The notes under the pieces were generated by a model that was given only the letters and a program-made list of their open reading frames with translations, searched no databases and was not told where the DNA came from. A stretch of DNA of 63,900 nt from positions 1-63,900 of the IMG/VR virus record IMGVR_UViG_3300022745_000034; one strand, 5' to 3'. Both the position numbers and the translations under genes were made by a program. Every line of letters starts with the position of its first letter. The stretch's first letter is position 1. Below are positions 1 to 8,888 of the stretch, in pieces. The stretch is from a virus.

Positions 1-233
1 CGCTTCCACATTGCGCTTGTACTTGGAGTCGTCCTTGGCCGCCGCCTGGGCTTCTGCCAGCTTTGTCTTAACGTCGCCAGATAGGTATTCGTCGGATGTG
101 ACGATACCGTTTTGCGGGTCGTCATACACCACATCACCAAGCTCTTTGATGATGGCGTCCATGGGCTTGCCATAGACTTCTTCCATATAGGCGCCGTCTA
201 CCTTGCCCCGGTAGTTCAGCGAGGCCAGCAATG
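1..233. repeat. Terminal direct repeat, left copy
   Basis: These 233 bases are repeated as 63668-63900. The only difference I see is A at 106 against G at 63773. The repeat lies inside a gene whose reading frame continues exactly across the joint (6018 bases = 2006 codons on this side; 63667 down to 56402 = 2422 codons). The simplest reading is a circular or circularly permuted genome of 63,667 bp, written with an overlap. The mismatch suggests population variation or a sequencing error, not a functional end. Confidence 0.93.
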
Positions 234-3200
234 CGTCTTTGGCCGTGGTGACGGTCAGGAAGTCCTGCGGCGGGAATGCCACCCGGCGCTTCATGATGTC
301 GGCCTTTATGGCGCTAGGCTTGCGTTCCTCGATGCCCTCGCTCTCAGCCACGGCCTTGCTGATTCCCTTGTCATAGTCGAACTCCAGTGCCTGCAATAGC
401 TGGCTCTCGGTGTCGTCCATGAAAATGCTGCGGTTTGTCTGGCTGTTAAGGTGGCCAAACTTCTTGAGGAAATCGTCGTACAGCTTGTTGAGCGTTGCCC
501 GGTTGGCCTCAATGTCAGCCTCGGATGAGTCAAGGCTTCGCTCCAGACGCATCTGCGTGCGCAGTGCGTCACGCAGTTCGATCATGCCCTTCATGCGCTT
601 GGCCGCTGTCTCGTTCTTGGGCGTCCACTCGTTGGCGGTTTTCTCGCCCATCACGTCCTGGCCGCGCTGCATGACCTTGCCGCTGGCATCCACATAGAAG
701 GAACCGGGCTTGACGCCATCGGGGACTGCCATGTCCACCACTGCGCTATCGGCCTTGCGGTCGATGTGCTGGTACACACCATCTGGCAGGCTCTCAACCC
801 AGCCGGCCAGTTGCTTCTTGATGTCGCCGGTAGCCTCAACGGTGTATTCGTTGGCCGAATACATCGTGCCGCCTGCCGAAGGCTTGCCCAGCACGAACTG
901 GGGATTGGCAACAAAGAACTGATTGACCTTGTGTGTTGCCGCTTCGCCAGTCTTGGGATTGACGTTGACCTGATCCACCACGTTCTGCCACTGGCCAGCG
1001 TCTTCATGCTGGATGGCGTTTGGGTCGTTCTTCTGGAAAATCAGGATGTCGGTGACAACCTCGGTACCGGCGTTTTCCTTGAATGCCGTGTTGGGCATGC
1101 GCACCGCACCGATCAAGGTGGCGCGCTCACCGATCCATTTGCGCGCACGGTCGTCCTGGGCGTCTAGGAAGTTGTGCGACACAACCACCTGCATGATTCC
1201 CCCCGGGCGCAGTTTGTCGATGCCCTTGGCAAGAAAGTAGTTGTGAATGCTGAAACCTGAGTACGGGCTGCGCTCCTTGTCCACCAGGGGCTGGCTGCCA
1301 AAAGGCGGGTTGCCCTGCACCAGATCGAAGAATTCGCCGGGGATTTCAAAGTCTTCAAAGCCGGTGGCCTTGGCGATCTTGGCCTTGGGATACAGGGCCG
1401 ACACCATGCGGCTAGTCAGCGAGTCCAACTCCACACCGTATAGCTGGGAGTTGTTGCGCACGGCGGCAGGCATCAGTCCGTAGAAGTTGCCGATGCCAAC
1501 AGAAGGCTCCAGCATGCGGCCGCCTCGGTATCCAATACGTGCCAGTGCATCATTCATCGCACCGATGGCCACGGGGCTGGTGTAGTGCGCATCCAACGTG
1601 GATTTACGCGCGGCCTTGAATTCAGCGTCCGTCAGAAGCTCTTTTAGCTCTGCGTGCTGTTTGGCCCACTGCTTGTTCTCGGGGTCGAATGGCCCCTTCA
1701 TGGCACCCCAGCCAACGTACTTGGCCAGAACCTTGCGTTCTTCTGGGGTTGCAACGCGCCCCTCGGATTCGAGGGTTTTTAGTAGCCGAATGGCGGCTAC
1801 GTTGTCCTTGTACTTCTTGGCCAGACCACCTTTGCCGATTTCCTCGGCGTCGATTACGTGGTCGGTGGCTCCAGGCTCAGTCCGTACTCCTGCACTATCT
1901 CGTGTCTGGCCAGATGGCTCAGACCCGGATTGCTCAGTGTCTCGCGCTCCTGCTTCTCCTGGCTCTCCAGAGCTTGCAGATACTGGTTCGCTTCGATCAG
2001 TGCTTTCACCCTTTTCGGCCACCCCAGCGCCCACCGGTTGGCTATCTCGATTGCCAGCGGTGGCATCTTCTGGAGCTTTGATCGAAGATCCGTCGGGTAA
2101 AGACTCGGTTTGTACAGGGCTTGCATCGTTTGAATTTTCCTCTTGTTTGCCGGTGTTGGCAACTGGCTCGGTTGAGTTTTCCTCAACCTTCGGGGCAACA
2201 GAAGATTCGCGTTTGGCGCGGGCTTCTTTTTCTGTCTTTGGTACAAGCGGTTTCAGAATGCTTGGCACGACCTTTGGTTGCTGGCCGAACAGGTATTCCT
2301 CTGCGGCGTCTTTGTCTGCTTGCGGGATGTCCTGCTTGGCCAGATTTACAGCGCCAAACTGCTGCGCATTGAAATCATCACCACGCGCCACTGCTTCGGC
2401 ATGCGCATTGCGAATCAGCCAGTCGTTGACCTTCTTGAGCCCGTTTCCTGCTTTGCGCTCGGTTGACAGATCAAAATTCGGAAACGGTGTCGTTTCCCTG
2501 CCAGAGCTAGTTAGAGCCACTTGCCCCGGTGCCAGCTTCATGCCTACCGTGCCTTGCACCGGTTCTGACTGCTGCTCACGCTGCGCCTTTGCCTCGCGCT
2601 CGGTCTTGGGCTTGTCGGCAACTTTGGACAGTCCTGGCCATGCCTCTTTTACCCCATCGGCTTCCACGGACTCGCCGGTTGTTCCGGCATCGGGTAGTCC
2701 TCCCTCGGTGGAGGAAGTGGTATCCGCTTCTGCTGGTACTTGCTCATTGGCTACTGGCTCTGCTGCTGGCGCTTCTTGTCGTTGCGTTTCTGCTTGCTTG
2801 GCTTGATCGGCTTGAGTGCCATCCTTCTGCTCCTGTGGTTGCTGAATCTTGGACAGGTGTTCTTCGCGCACGAAAACACCGCCGTCTTTCTTGAATGCGT
2901 AGGGGTCGTATTGCTTGGCCTCGTCCAGAGACATGCCTTGGAACACCTTGCCGCGCAGTACCTTGCCCTTCTTGGTCGTGTGCTCGACGATGCCATCGTC
3001 TTGGGCGCGGCGCTCCCGCGCCTCTTTCTCGGTCTTTGGCGGCTTTGGCGGCACGATCGGTGGAATCTCTTTTGCCTTGATGGCAGCCGCAATTTCATCC
3101 TCAGAAAACCCCATGGAGCGCATTGCGTCTTCCTCAGACACATTGCTTGGCGCTCCCAGGTCTGGAATGTCGGAATCGTTTAGCGCATCTTGGGCTGGTA

Positions 3201-6018
3201 CGCTTTCGTGTCGTTGCCCTGCGGCGGCACCGTCTTCGGAGCTTGGGGCGTTGGCTGCGGGTTCTTGGCTGGCGGCTGGCCCGCTTGGCTGCCCATCTGT
3301 GACGCCGGCACCTTGATCGAGTGCAGGCCCAGTTGCTTGGTCTTGTTGGATAGTTTCAGCATTTGGCTTCTCCTGTTGCTGGGTTGGTTGATCGAATCCG
3401 TATAACTGGCGCAGCACTTGCGGATTGCCGTTGGCACTCTGCAATGTGTCCAGTTCCTTTTTCTCATTGGGCGTCAGGCCAGTTCCAGGCAAGTCTTGAT
3501 CGACGATGCCTGTCTCTCCTACGACCGTTTCAATCTTGCCGTCGCGCTTTTCGCGCAACTGCTGGTAGCGGCTGGCAGCGAAGGCCTGCACGTCTTGGTC
3601 GCTTACCGTTTCTGCGCTGTCATCCTTGGCGCTCGGCGGGTTGACTGCTGGCGCCCCGGCTTCTTCTGCGCTCGTAACCGTCTGGTTTCCAGCCGTTGTT
3701 GTGTCGATACGGCCATCAGGCGTGACACTGACCGGCTTCTTCTCGTCATCGGGCGGCGCCATGGCCACGCCGGTCACACCTTGGATTGGTGCGTTCGGGC
3801 CGATGGCCTTGGGGCTGCGCGCGGTGGAGCGCGGGTCTACCAGTGAAGGGTCAGGATTCAGTGCGTCCAACACGTCGGCCTGAATTTCCTCTTTGGTGAA
3901 GGTGGTGCCCTTCACATTGCGCTCAATCTCGCGGGCAATTTGGCGCTCTGGCGTGTTGTACTTCTCTGCCACCTTGCCTGCGCCGTGGGCGCCAGCACCC
4001 ATTACACCGGTCAGCAAGAGCACATCCGGAAGCACTTCCTTGGCCGAAGTGGCAATGTCTTCTGGGCTCAAGAAGGATCGCTTCTTACCCTGCTGTGTGC
4101 CCGCGTCAATCTCGGTGTTGTGCTGGCCTACTTGGGTAACGGTTTCGGTTCCAAGCTCGTTGCCAAGCTCAATGCCAACGCCTGCCGCAGTCTTGAGCAT
4201 GGACTTCTTCAAGCCCTCTTGTGCGGCCTTGAAAATCAACTTGCCAGCACCAAAGCCCACTACATTGCTCAGGGCCTCGGGCAGCGCCTCCCACAACCCG
4301 TGCGCGCGCACAAGGTCGTTGTACTTGCCAGCCACCTGGGTGAATTCTTCATCGGTAAGGGGCCTGCCAATTTCTTTTTGCGCGGCCTGATCCAAGTTGG
4401 AGCGAATGTCACGCAAGAACCCATTGGCGTCCATCCGGTAGGCAGCCGCGCCAGATGCGGCAGCGCCGGCAGCAAAGCCTGCAACGGGACCGGCCAAGCT
4501 GGCGGGAACACCTGCCGCCAATCCCGCGCCCATGGAAAGAACAGAAAACGCCAGATTCTGCGGAAGGTTGCGCACCTTCTCGCGGGTGATGCCAAGCACA
4601 TACTCGTCTTTGGCGTCTGGCGTTCCAGAGTTTTGCTGCTGGCGCTGGTCAGATTCAAGAATGGCCTTGTTCTTCCAGTCTACGGAAGCTGGGTCAGTGC
4701 CTTCCTTGAGCGCCTGCGCAGCGGCTGCAAACGCATTGGGCACGCCTTTGACCGCCGTCCATGCATCGCTTGCCAAGTCTTTCAATCCGGCCTGCTGGGC
4801 GGGGCTGTCTCCAATAGATCCGCTGTACTCGCGCTGCACTTCTGCGCGCTGGTCCATGCGTCGCATTGGGTCGCCTGCCTTGGTGCTCTTGTCGAGGTTG
4901 GCGTACTGGCCTGCACGCTCACGCGCCAGCATTCCGCGCCATCCAGGCTGCGCCGTCATTTCTTGGCGTTGCTCCGGAGTTGCCGCATCGAATTTGGCGG
5001 ACTCTGCCAAACGCACCGAACGCTCCACCGGCACCTTGGAGTCGGTTGGCAGGTCGGGCGCCTGCCCCATGCGGCCTTCCAAGACAGATTCAGGCTTTGT
5101 GTTATCACCCACCAGCGAGTTGCCAACGTCAATCCCGGCATCGCGCACGGTATTCATGGCATCGCCAATGGACGGCAGGTTTCCAGCCGCTTGTTTTGCC
5201 GAATCCCATGCTTGGCCAATGGCGTTGCCTGCCTTGTCCAAGAATCCAGGGTCTTGCTTGGTCAAGAACTTTTGGCGCAACTCCTGCACGCGGTCGCCCG
5301 CTCGCGGTGCAATCCAGTAATCGAAGTACGCGGCTTTAGTCTCGGCCTGCTTTTCAGGGGATAGCGCCTTGAATCCTTCCTTTGCTTCAACGTCTGCCCA
5401 CTTGGGAGCCTTGGAAAGATCTGGTTGCGCTGCTTCTGCCTTGGCTGGTTCTGTTGCACCGATGCGGTTGAGCACGTCGGCCACATAGCCAGACACGCGC
5501 TTTCCGTTGCCGTCTGCATGGTCGTTCTTCCAGGCTTGGCCCTGCCCTTGGTTGACGTTGCCTTCACCGGAGAAATAGCCTGCTGCGATCTTGGCGGGGT
5601 CGTTTCCGAACTTCTGGCCCAAGTCCTTGATGATGCGCACGCCAACGCGCATGTTGTCTTCCGGGTTGTCGATGCTCTCCCCCGGCTTGGCGTAGCGCCG
5701 GAAGGTGTCGGGCATGATCTGCATGCCACCGCGCGCTCCGTCTGTGCTGGTGCGTGCGTTCGATCCTGCGCCAGATTCTTGGCCGTAGATGGCGCCAATT
5801 ACCGGCAGCAATGCGTCGGCGCCCTCTTGGGCTGCGATGCTGCGGAAGGCTTCTGTGTCTACCGGTGTGGCGGTGGACTTCGCGGGCTTGGTGCGCTCGG
5901 TTTCAAAGCCGTTGAGCAATGAGCCAAAGCCATCGCCCCCGCTGCTTTGTTTTGGCCCTGTCGGGCTCGAACCAGAAAATGAATTGAGAATGCTGCCAAA
6001 GTCTTGATTCGAGTCCAT
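1..6018 (-). CDS. Giant polyvalent virion protein, N-terminal part (lytic transglycosylase, linker, adenine methyltransferase)
   Basis: First 2006 codons of a gene that continues at 63667-56402; the joined product is 4,427 residues. The ATG is at 6018, and I find no in-frame stop down to position 1. Residues 60-200 are a soluble lytic transglycosylase: catalytic E81 in GQESGAGSNA, then GGMQIMPDTF, then an NPEDNMRVG stretch. This is the peptidoglycan-cutting domain found in ejected proteins such as T7 gp16. A hydrophobic Ala/Gly-rich part follows (about residues 450-650), then a long acidic, Pro/Gln/Ala-rich low-complexity linker (about 700-1400). After KYVGWG comes an N6-adenine methyltransferase with motif I EPSVGIGNF at 1504 and catalytic NPPF at 1570. 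The KYVGWG plus NPPF plus helicase order matches DarB-like/polyvalent proteins, which are injected with phage DNA and are thought to protect it from restriction. Activity is inferred. Confidence 0.9.
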   Translation of the reverse strand, partial: MDSNQDFGSILNSFSGSSPTGPKQSSGGDGFGSLLNGFETERTKPAKSTATPVDTEAFRSIAAQEGADALLPVIGAIYGQESGAGSNARTSTDGARGGMQIMPDTFRRYAKPGESIDNPEDNMRVGVRIIKDLGQKFGNDPAKIAAGYFSGEGNVNQGQGQAWKNDHADGNGKRVSGYVADVLNRIGATEPAKAEAAQPDLSKAPKWADVEAKEGFKALSPEKQAETKAAYFDYWIAPRAGDRVQELRQKFLTKQDPGFLDKAGNAIGQAWDSAKQAAGNLPSIGDAMNTVRDAGIDVGNSLVGDNTKPESVLEGRMGQAPDLPTDSKVPVERSVRLAESAKFDAATPEQRQEMTAQPGWRGMLARERAGQYANLDKSTKAGDPMRRMDQRAEVQREYSGSIGDSPAQQAGLKDLASDAWTAVKGVPNAFAAAAQALKEGTDPASVDWKNKAILESDQRQQQNSGTPDAKDEYVLGITREKVRNLPQNLAFSVLSMGAGLAAGVPASLAGPVAGFAAGAAASGAAAYRMDANGFLRDIRSNLDQAAQKEIGRPLTDEEFTQVAGKYNDLVRAHGLWEALPEALSNVVGFGAGKLIFKAAQEGLKKSMLKTAAGVGIELGNELGTETVTQVGQHNTEIDAGTQQGKKRSFLSPEDIATSAKEVLPDVLLLTGVMGAGAHGAGKVAEKYNTPERQIAREIERNVKGTTFTKEEIQADVLDALNPDPSLVDPRSTARSPKAIGPNAPIQGVTGVAMAPPDDEKKPVSVTPDGRIDTTTAGNQTVTSAEEAGAPAVNPPSAKDDSAETVSDQDVQAFAASRYQQLREKRDGKIETVVGETGIVDQDLPGTGLTPNEKKELDTLQSANGNPQVLRQLYGFDQPTQQQEKPNAETIQQDQATGPALDQGAGVTDGQPSGPAASQEPAANAPSSEDGAAAGQRHESVPAQDALNDSDIPDLGAPSNVSEEDAMRSMGFSEDEIAAAIKAKEIPPIVPPKPPKTEKEARERRAQDDGIVEHTTKKGKVLRGKVFQGMSLDEAKQYDPYAFKKDGGVFVREEHLSKIQQPQEQKDGTQADQAKQAETQRQEAPAAEPVANEQVPAEADTTSSTEGGLPDAGTTGESVEADGVKEAWPGLSKVADKPKTEREAKAQREQQSEPVQGTVGMKLAPGQVALTSSGRETTPFPNFDLSTERKAGNGLKKVNDWLIRNAHAEAVARGDDFNAQQFGAVNLAKQDIPQADKDAAEEYLFGQQPKVVPSILKPLVPKTEKEARAKRESSVAPKVEENSTEPVANTGKQEENSNDASPVQTESLPDGSSIKAPEDATAGNRDSQPVGAGVAEKGESTDRSEPVSASSGEPGEAGARDTEQSGSEPSGQTRDSAGVRTEPGATDHVIDAEEIGKGGLAKKYKDNVAAIRLLKTLESEGRVATPEERKVLAKYVGWGAMKGPFDPENKQWAKQHAELKELLTDAEFKAARKSTLDAHYTSPVAIGAMNDALARIGYRGGRMLEPSVGIGNFYGLMPAAVRNNSQLYGVELDSLTSRMVSALYPKAKIAKATGFEDFEIPGEFFDLVQGNPPFGSQPLVDKERSPYSGFSIHNYFLAKGIDKLRPGGIMQVVVSHNFLDAQDDRARKWIGERATLIGAVRMPNTAFKENAGTEVVTDILIFQKNDPNAIQHEDAGQWQNVVDQVNVNPKTGEAATHKVNQFFVANPQFVLGKPSAGGTMYSANEYTVEATGDIKKQLAGWVESLPDGVYQHIDRKADSAVVDMAVPDGVKPGSFYVDASGKVMQRGQDVMGEKTANEWTPKNETAAKRMKGMIELRDALRTQMRLERSLDSSEADIEANRATLNKLYDDFLKKFGHLNSQTNRSIFMDDTESQLLQALEFDYDKGISKAVAESEGIEERKPSAIKADIMKRRVAFPPQDFLTVTTAKDALLASLNYRGKVDGAYMEEVYGKPMDAIIKELGDVVYDDPQNGIVTSDEYLSGDVKTKLAEAQAAAKDDSKYKRNVEA
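2172..2186. promoter_or_regulatory. Exact TTGAG-N5-CTCAA palindrome inside the giant gene
   Basis: TTGAGTTTTCCTCAA with 7-bp arms (GGTTGAG/CTCAACC). It is the only one of the seven exact copies I found that lies within coding sequence, in the low-complexity linker of the polyvalent protein. It may be a true repressor site or chance. Confidence 0.35.
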
Positions 6019-6033
6019 GAGGCTTCTTAATGT

Positions 6034-7188
6034 TTAAGGGATGCCGATAAGGGGTGCGATTGCGGGATCGAATTTACCGGTGCCATGGCTATTTGATGGT
6101 GTCTGGCTGGAGCGCAAAGAGTCGTAAATGGCGCCTGCGTCCGTTGCCATTTTGTTGGTGTCTGCACCGGGTAGTGCGTTCTTGCTCACGTAGTCCATGA
6201 TGAAGGCGTTGCGCGTCTTTTCCTTGGATGAGCGCACTGCATCCCAGGCAGCTTCTGGGTTGCCTTTGAACTTTGGCACGTTGGCCATGAGCCACTGCGT
6301 CGATTGAATGTCGGCAGGCGTGTGCTCTCCGTGGATGGCCGCAAGCGTTGTCGGGTCGGCGCTGGCCACCTTGCTGACAGACCCAGTGGACTCGTTGCCT
6401 GAGTACACATTTCCAAAACGGTCGTGGATGAAGTTGTACTTACCGGTCTTGAGTTTGTTCATGGCGCCGGAAATGGCCTCAACCGGTGTGAATTTGCGCT
6501 CTCCATCGGACGTGACAAAGATGTATCCGTCACCCGGAGCGCCTCTTTCGCCTTTGCGCACGGGAACAATGTCGGTGAACGTCTTGCCGTTGGTGTTTGG
6601 CAGGATGCTCGAAGTCTTTGCGATCTTGTTGGCAAACTCCAAAGCCCCGGCCTTGTCCTGGCGGGAAATGAGTTGCCCCATGGTGCCAAGCACAACGTCA
6701 GACTGGCCTTGGCTGTCTAGCTCACCCTGAACGGCTGCGCGGTGTAGCTTTTCTGGCAGCATCTGGAGGTCGGCCTGAGAGGTCATTAGCTGGCCCTTGA
6801 GCGCGTTGTTCGATACCTCTTGCTGTGTTGGCAGGTTTGCTTGGGTGTTTTGCGCATTGGATAGCCCGATTTGCGCATTGATGCCCTTTGTCTTAATTTC
6901 GTCCCCTTGACGCTCTGCCTGACCGGTCAAATCTTTTGCATCCAGCCCAAGGCGGGTCTTTGCATTGGCCGTCTGGTCAGGCAACAGGCTAGAATTGGCT
7001 TGATTCTGGCCAGTGCGAAGCTGGTAGCCGGTGCGTTCTGCTGCCGCTTTGTCGTCGAGCAATGACAATTCGGATGCGGTACGCTGCTTTTCAGCGTCAT
7101 AGCGCTCCTGCGCGCGCTGGCGCAGAACCCGGTCGTCGCCTTCTTTGAAGTATTGGTCGGCTGCGATGAGCCCAAGTCCTAGGTCCAT
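6034..7188 (-). CDS. Putative internal (ejected) virion protein, 384 aa
   Basis: ATG at 7188 with GGAG about 8 bases upstream. The stop lies 16 bases before the start of the giant transglycosylase protein. The N-terminal third is rich in Ala, Gln, Arg and Glu and should be helical or coiled; the rest is a mixed-charge soluble sequence with no catalytic motif I recognise. Its place between a hydrophobic small virion protein and the transglycosylase protein mirrors T7 gp14-gp15-gp16, the internal core proteins ejected into the cell. I infer a gp15-like ejection protein from position alone. Confidence 0.6.
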   Translation of the reverse strand: MDLGLGLIAADQYFKEGDDRVLRQRAQERYDAEKQRTASELSLLDDKAAAERTGYQLRTGQNQANSSLLPDQTANAKTRLGLDAKDLTGQAERQGDEIKTKGINAQIGLSNAQNTQANLPTQQEVSNNALKGQLMTSQADLQMLPEKLHRAAVQGELDSQGQSDVVLGTMGQLISRQDKAGALEFANKIAKTSSILPNTNGKTFTDIVPVRKGERGAPGDGYIFVTSDGERKFTPVEAISGAMNKLKTGKYNFIHDRFGNVYSGNESTGSVSKVASADPTTLAAIHGEHTPADIQSTQWLMANVPKFKGNPEAAWDAVRSSKEKTRNAFIMDYVSKNALPGADTNKMATDAGAIYDSLRSSQTPSNSHGTGKFDPAIAPLIGIP

Positions 7189-7200
7189 GATTACTCCTAA

Positions 7201-7905
7201 TTAGTACCCGCCACCCGGCTGCATGGGAATGGTCACATCGTTGTTGGCATAGGGGAATGTCTGCGATGCCGGGGTGTTTCCAACATTGCCAAGCCAATTA
7301 CTCATGGAAGGGCTGTTAAAAATGCGGTCCGTGATGCGACCGAAAGCGCCGGCTTGGCCGTTGGCCTGATTTTGGTTTGCATTGGCCAGCGATAGATTGG
7401 TACTGGCCATTGATCCAAGAGTGCTGCTGGCCTGGACAGGAAGCCCTTTGCCAAGGCTCAGTGCATCGGTTTTGCGGGCATAGGCCATGTCCTTGACGCG
7501 CTGGCGGGCAGCGTTTTGCTGGGTTGCATCGGTAGCGGCTTGTGCCAGATCGAGCCCCGTTAGGCTGGACTGGTAGGCGCTTGTAGATGGGTCTAGTCCT
7601 GGGGTGCGGCCAAGCCGGTCGCGCGCCTTGGAAAACTGACTCGACACTGTGGCCGAAGCATCACCAGCCGCGTTCTCGTAGGCCTGCGGGGTGTCGTAAT
7701 TCTGCGCATCATTGACGACGCTGCGCTCCAGCGGCTCGTAGATTTCTTTGTACCGTCCCCATTGATCTGCTGCGATCTGGGATTGCAATGCTGTTGCATC
7801 AGCCGCTGCGTTGTTTGCGTTCGCTGCTGCGTTGTTTGATCTGTTGGATAGCAGCGCTCCACCAACTGTTGCAACTGCCGCACCTGCTACTGCTGCCCAT
7901 GCCAT
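7201..7905 (-). CDS. Putative internal virion protein, 234 aa, hydrophobic N-terminus
   Basis: The first 20 residues are a hydrophobic Ala/Val/Gly segment (AWAAVAGAAVATVGGALLS), followed by Asn/Ala-rich helical sequence and a Gly/Asn-rich C-terminus. Small proteins with this profile (hydrophobic start, Asn/Ala repeats, a YKEIYEPLE-like segment) are common in short-tailed phages just before the large ejection proteins, and are compared with T7 gp14. The role as a membrane-inserting part of the ejection channel is inferred from composition and order. The cupin-like gene ends 3 bases before its start region. Confidence 0.6.
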   Translation of the reverse strand: MAWAAVAGAAVATVGGALLSNRSNNAAANANNAAADATALQSQIAADQWGRYKEIYEPLERSVVNDAQNYDTPQAYENAAGDASATVSSQFSKARDRLGRTPGLDPSTSAYQSSLTGLDLAQAATDATQQNAARQRVKDMAYARKTDALSLGKGLPVQASSTLGSMASTNLSLANANQNQANGQAGAFGRITDRIFNSPSMSNWLGNVGNTPASQTFPYANNDVTIPMQPGGGY

Positions 7906-7908
7906 GAT

Positions 7909-8427
7909 TCAGCCCTCCAGCGCCAGCGCGGCGCAAAACGTGTCGTAATCCTCGAAACTGGATGCGATCAATTCATCCTCCAGCTTCTCCAAGTCGGTTT
8001 CATGCGTTCCGTGAATGGTTGTCCAAACGGTATCTTCGTGCGCAAAGCCGGCGCGCTTGATGCCTGGGCCGGACACAATGGTGTCGCCTGCCTTCACACG
8101 CTTGATTCCGTCCTCTGTGAGCACGGATATGTCGCCCCGGCTGACGATGTTGATCTGGCTGTATTTGTGGATCTTCCCAACCAGCACGGTCCCCTTGGGG
8201 ATAAACAATTCACGGGCATAGACTCCGCGCGAAAAGTGGTGCTTTACCGGAAGATCTACGGTTTGACCAGAAAACAGGGCCGCTTCCAGGCGATCTAACT
8301 TCTCCCGAAGGTTGCGCCCAGGAACCAGCAACGGGCTGGCTTCGATGACTGCAATAGGATGCGCTGACTGGCTGATGCCAAACGGGTCAGCGATCAGGCT
8401 TTCAACAGGCACAGGCGGGGAAATCAT
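7909..8427 (-). CDS. Cupin-like phage protein, 172 aa
   Basis: I chose the ATG at 8427 because AGGGA lies 10 bases upstream; a TTG at 8454 in the same frame is possible but overlaps the previous stop. The centre holds KHHFSRGVYARELFIPKGT and a Gly-spaced strand pattern (GKIHKYSQINIVSRGDISV), the look of a double-stranded beta-helix (cupin) fold. The C-terminus is acidic and helical. Similar cupin-like proteins occur among tail and fibre genes of phages, where their function is unknown. No clear enzymatic metal site can be claimed beyond scattered His residues. Confidence 0.6.
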   Translation of the reverse strand: MISPPVPVESLIADPFGISQSAHPIAVIEASPLLVPGRNLREKLDRLEAALFSGQTVDLPVKHHFSRGVYARELFIPKGTVLVGKIHKYSQINIVSRGDISVLTEDGIKRVKAGDTIVSGPGIKRAGFAHEDTVWTTIHGTHETDLEKLEDELIASSFEDYDTFCAALALEG

Positions 8428-8450
8428 CAAGACATTTTCCCTGCGCCCCG

Positions 8451-8888
8451 TCAATTTGACGGCGGTGTCGGCCAGACGATATTCATGGGGTCAGTCTGGG
8501 TGGTGATGTCGCGCAGTGCTTGCCGGTATGACGACCAATCCGTGGGGATAGGTGACCCGGTTTCGGATGCTTTTGTCACCATCCAGTCGGTGTCTTTGAG
8601 CTTTCTGTCACGCTGCATACGCACTAGCGACCATGCCTTGTCAGCGTTACACACCCATTGCTTAGTCGGGTAGAAAAAGTCATGGGCCTCTGACGGACGA
8701 GGCGGCATGTTCACTGCAACGCCGTTACTAATGTAACTACTCCCGGGGTTGGCATCAACGCCAATCAGGATGGCGCAGCCCGATGGCAAGAACGATTCAT
8801 CAGGATTGTCGGGAATACACGAAATTCCGGAGCTAATAACACGGCCGGTAGACTTTTCGTAGACTGTTATTACTTTTGGATGGTTCAT
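8451..8888 (-). CDS. Phage tail assembly chaperone-like protein, 145 aa
   Basis: The ATG at 8888 overlaps the stop of the preceding gene as ATGA; a GTG at 8897 is in frame but less likely. The C-terminal 60 residues carry VRMQRDRKLKDTDWMV, then WSSYRQALRDIT, and end in NIVWPTPP. This is the conserved pattern of the phage tail assembly chaperone domain (Phage_tail_APC) usually encoded beside fibre or tip genes. The N-terminal half is a different, strand-rich segment of unknown role. The likely job is folding or assembly of the neighbouring DUF1983 tail protein. Confidence 0.75.
   Translation of the reverse strand: MNHPKVITVYEKSTGRVISSGISCIPDNPDESFLPSGCAILIGVDANPGSSYISNGVAVNMPPRPSEAHDFFYPTKQWVCNADKAWSLVRMQRDRKLKDTDWMVTKASETGSPIPTDWSSYRQALRDITTQTDPMNIVWPTPPSN

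Noticed and set aside
3940-5364. Long plus-strand frame of 474 codons
   Set aside because: It is a shadow of the giant minus-strand gene; composition is Leu/Arg/Gly-rich without domain pattern.
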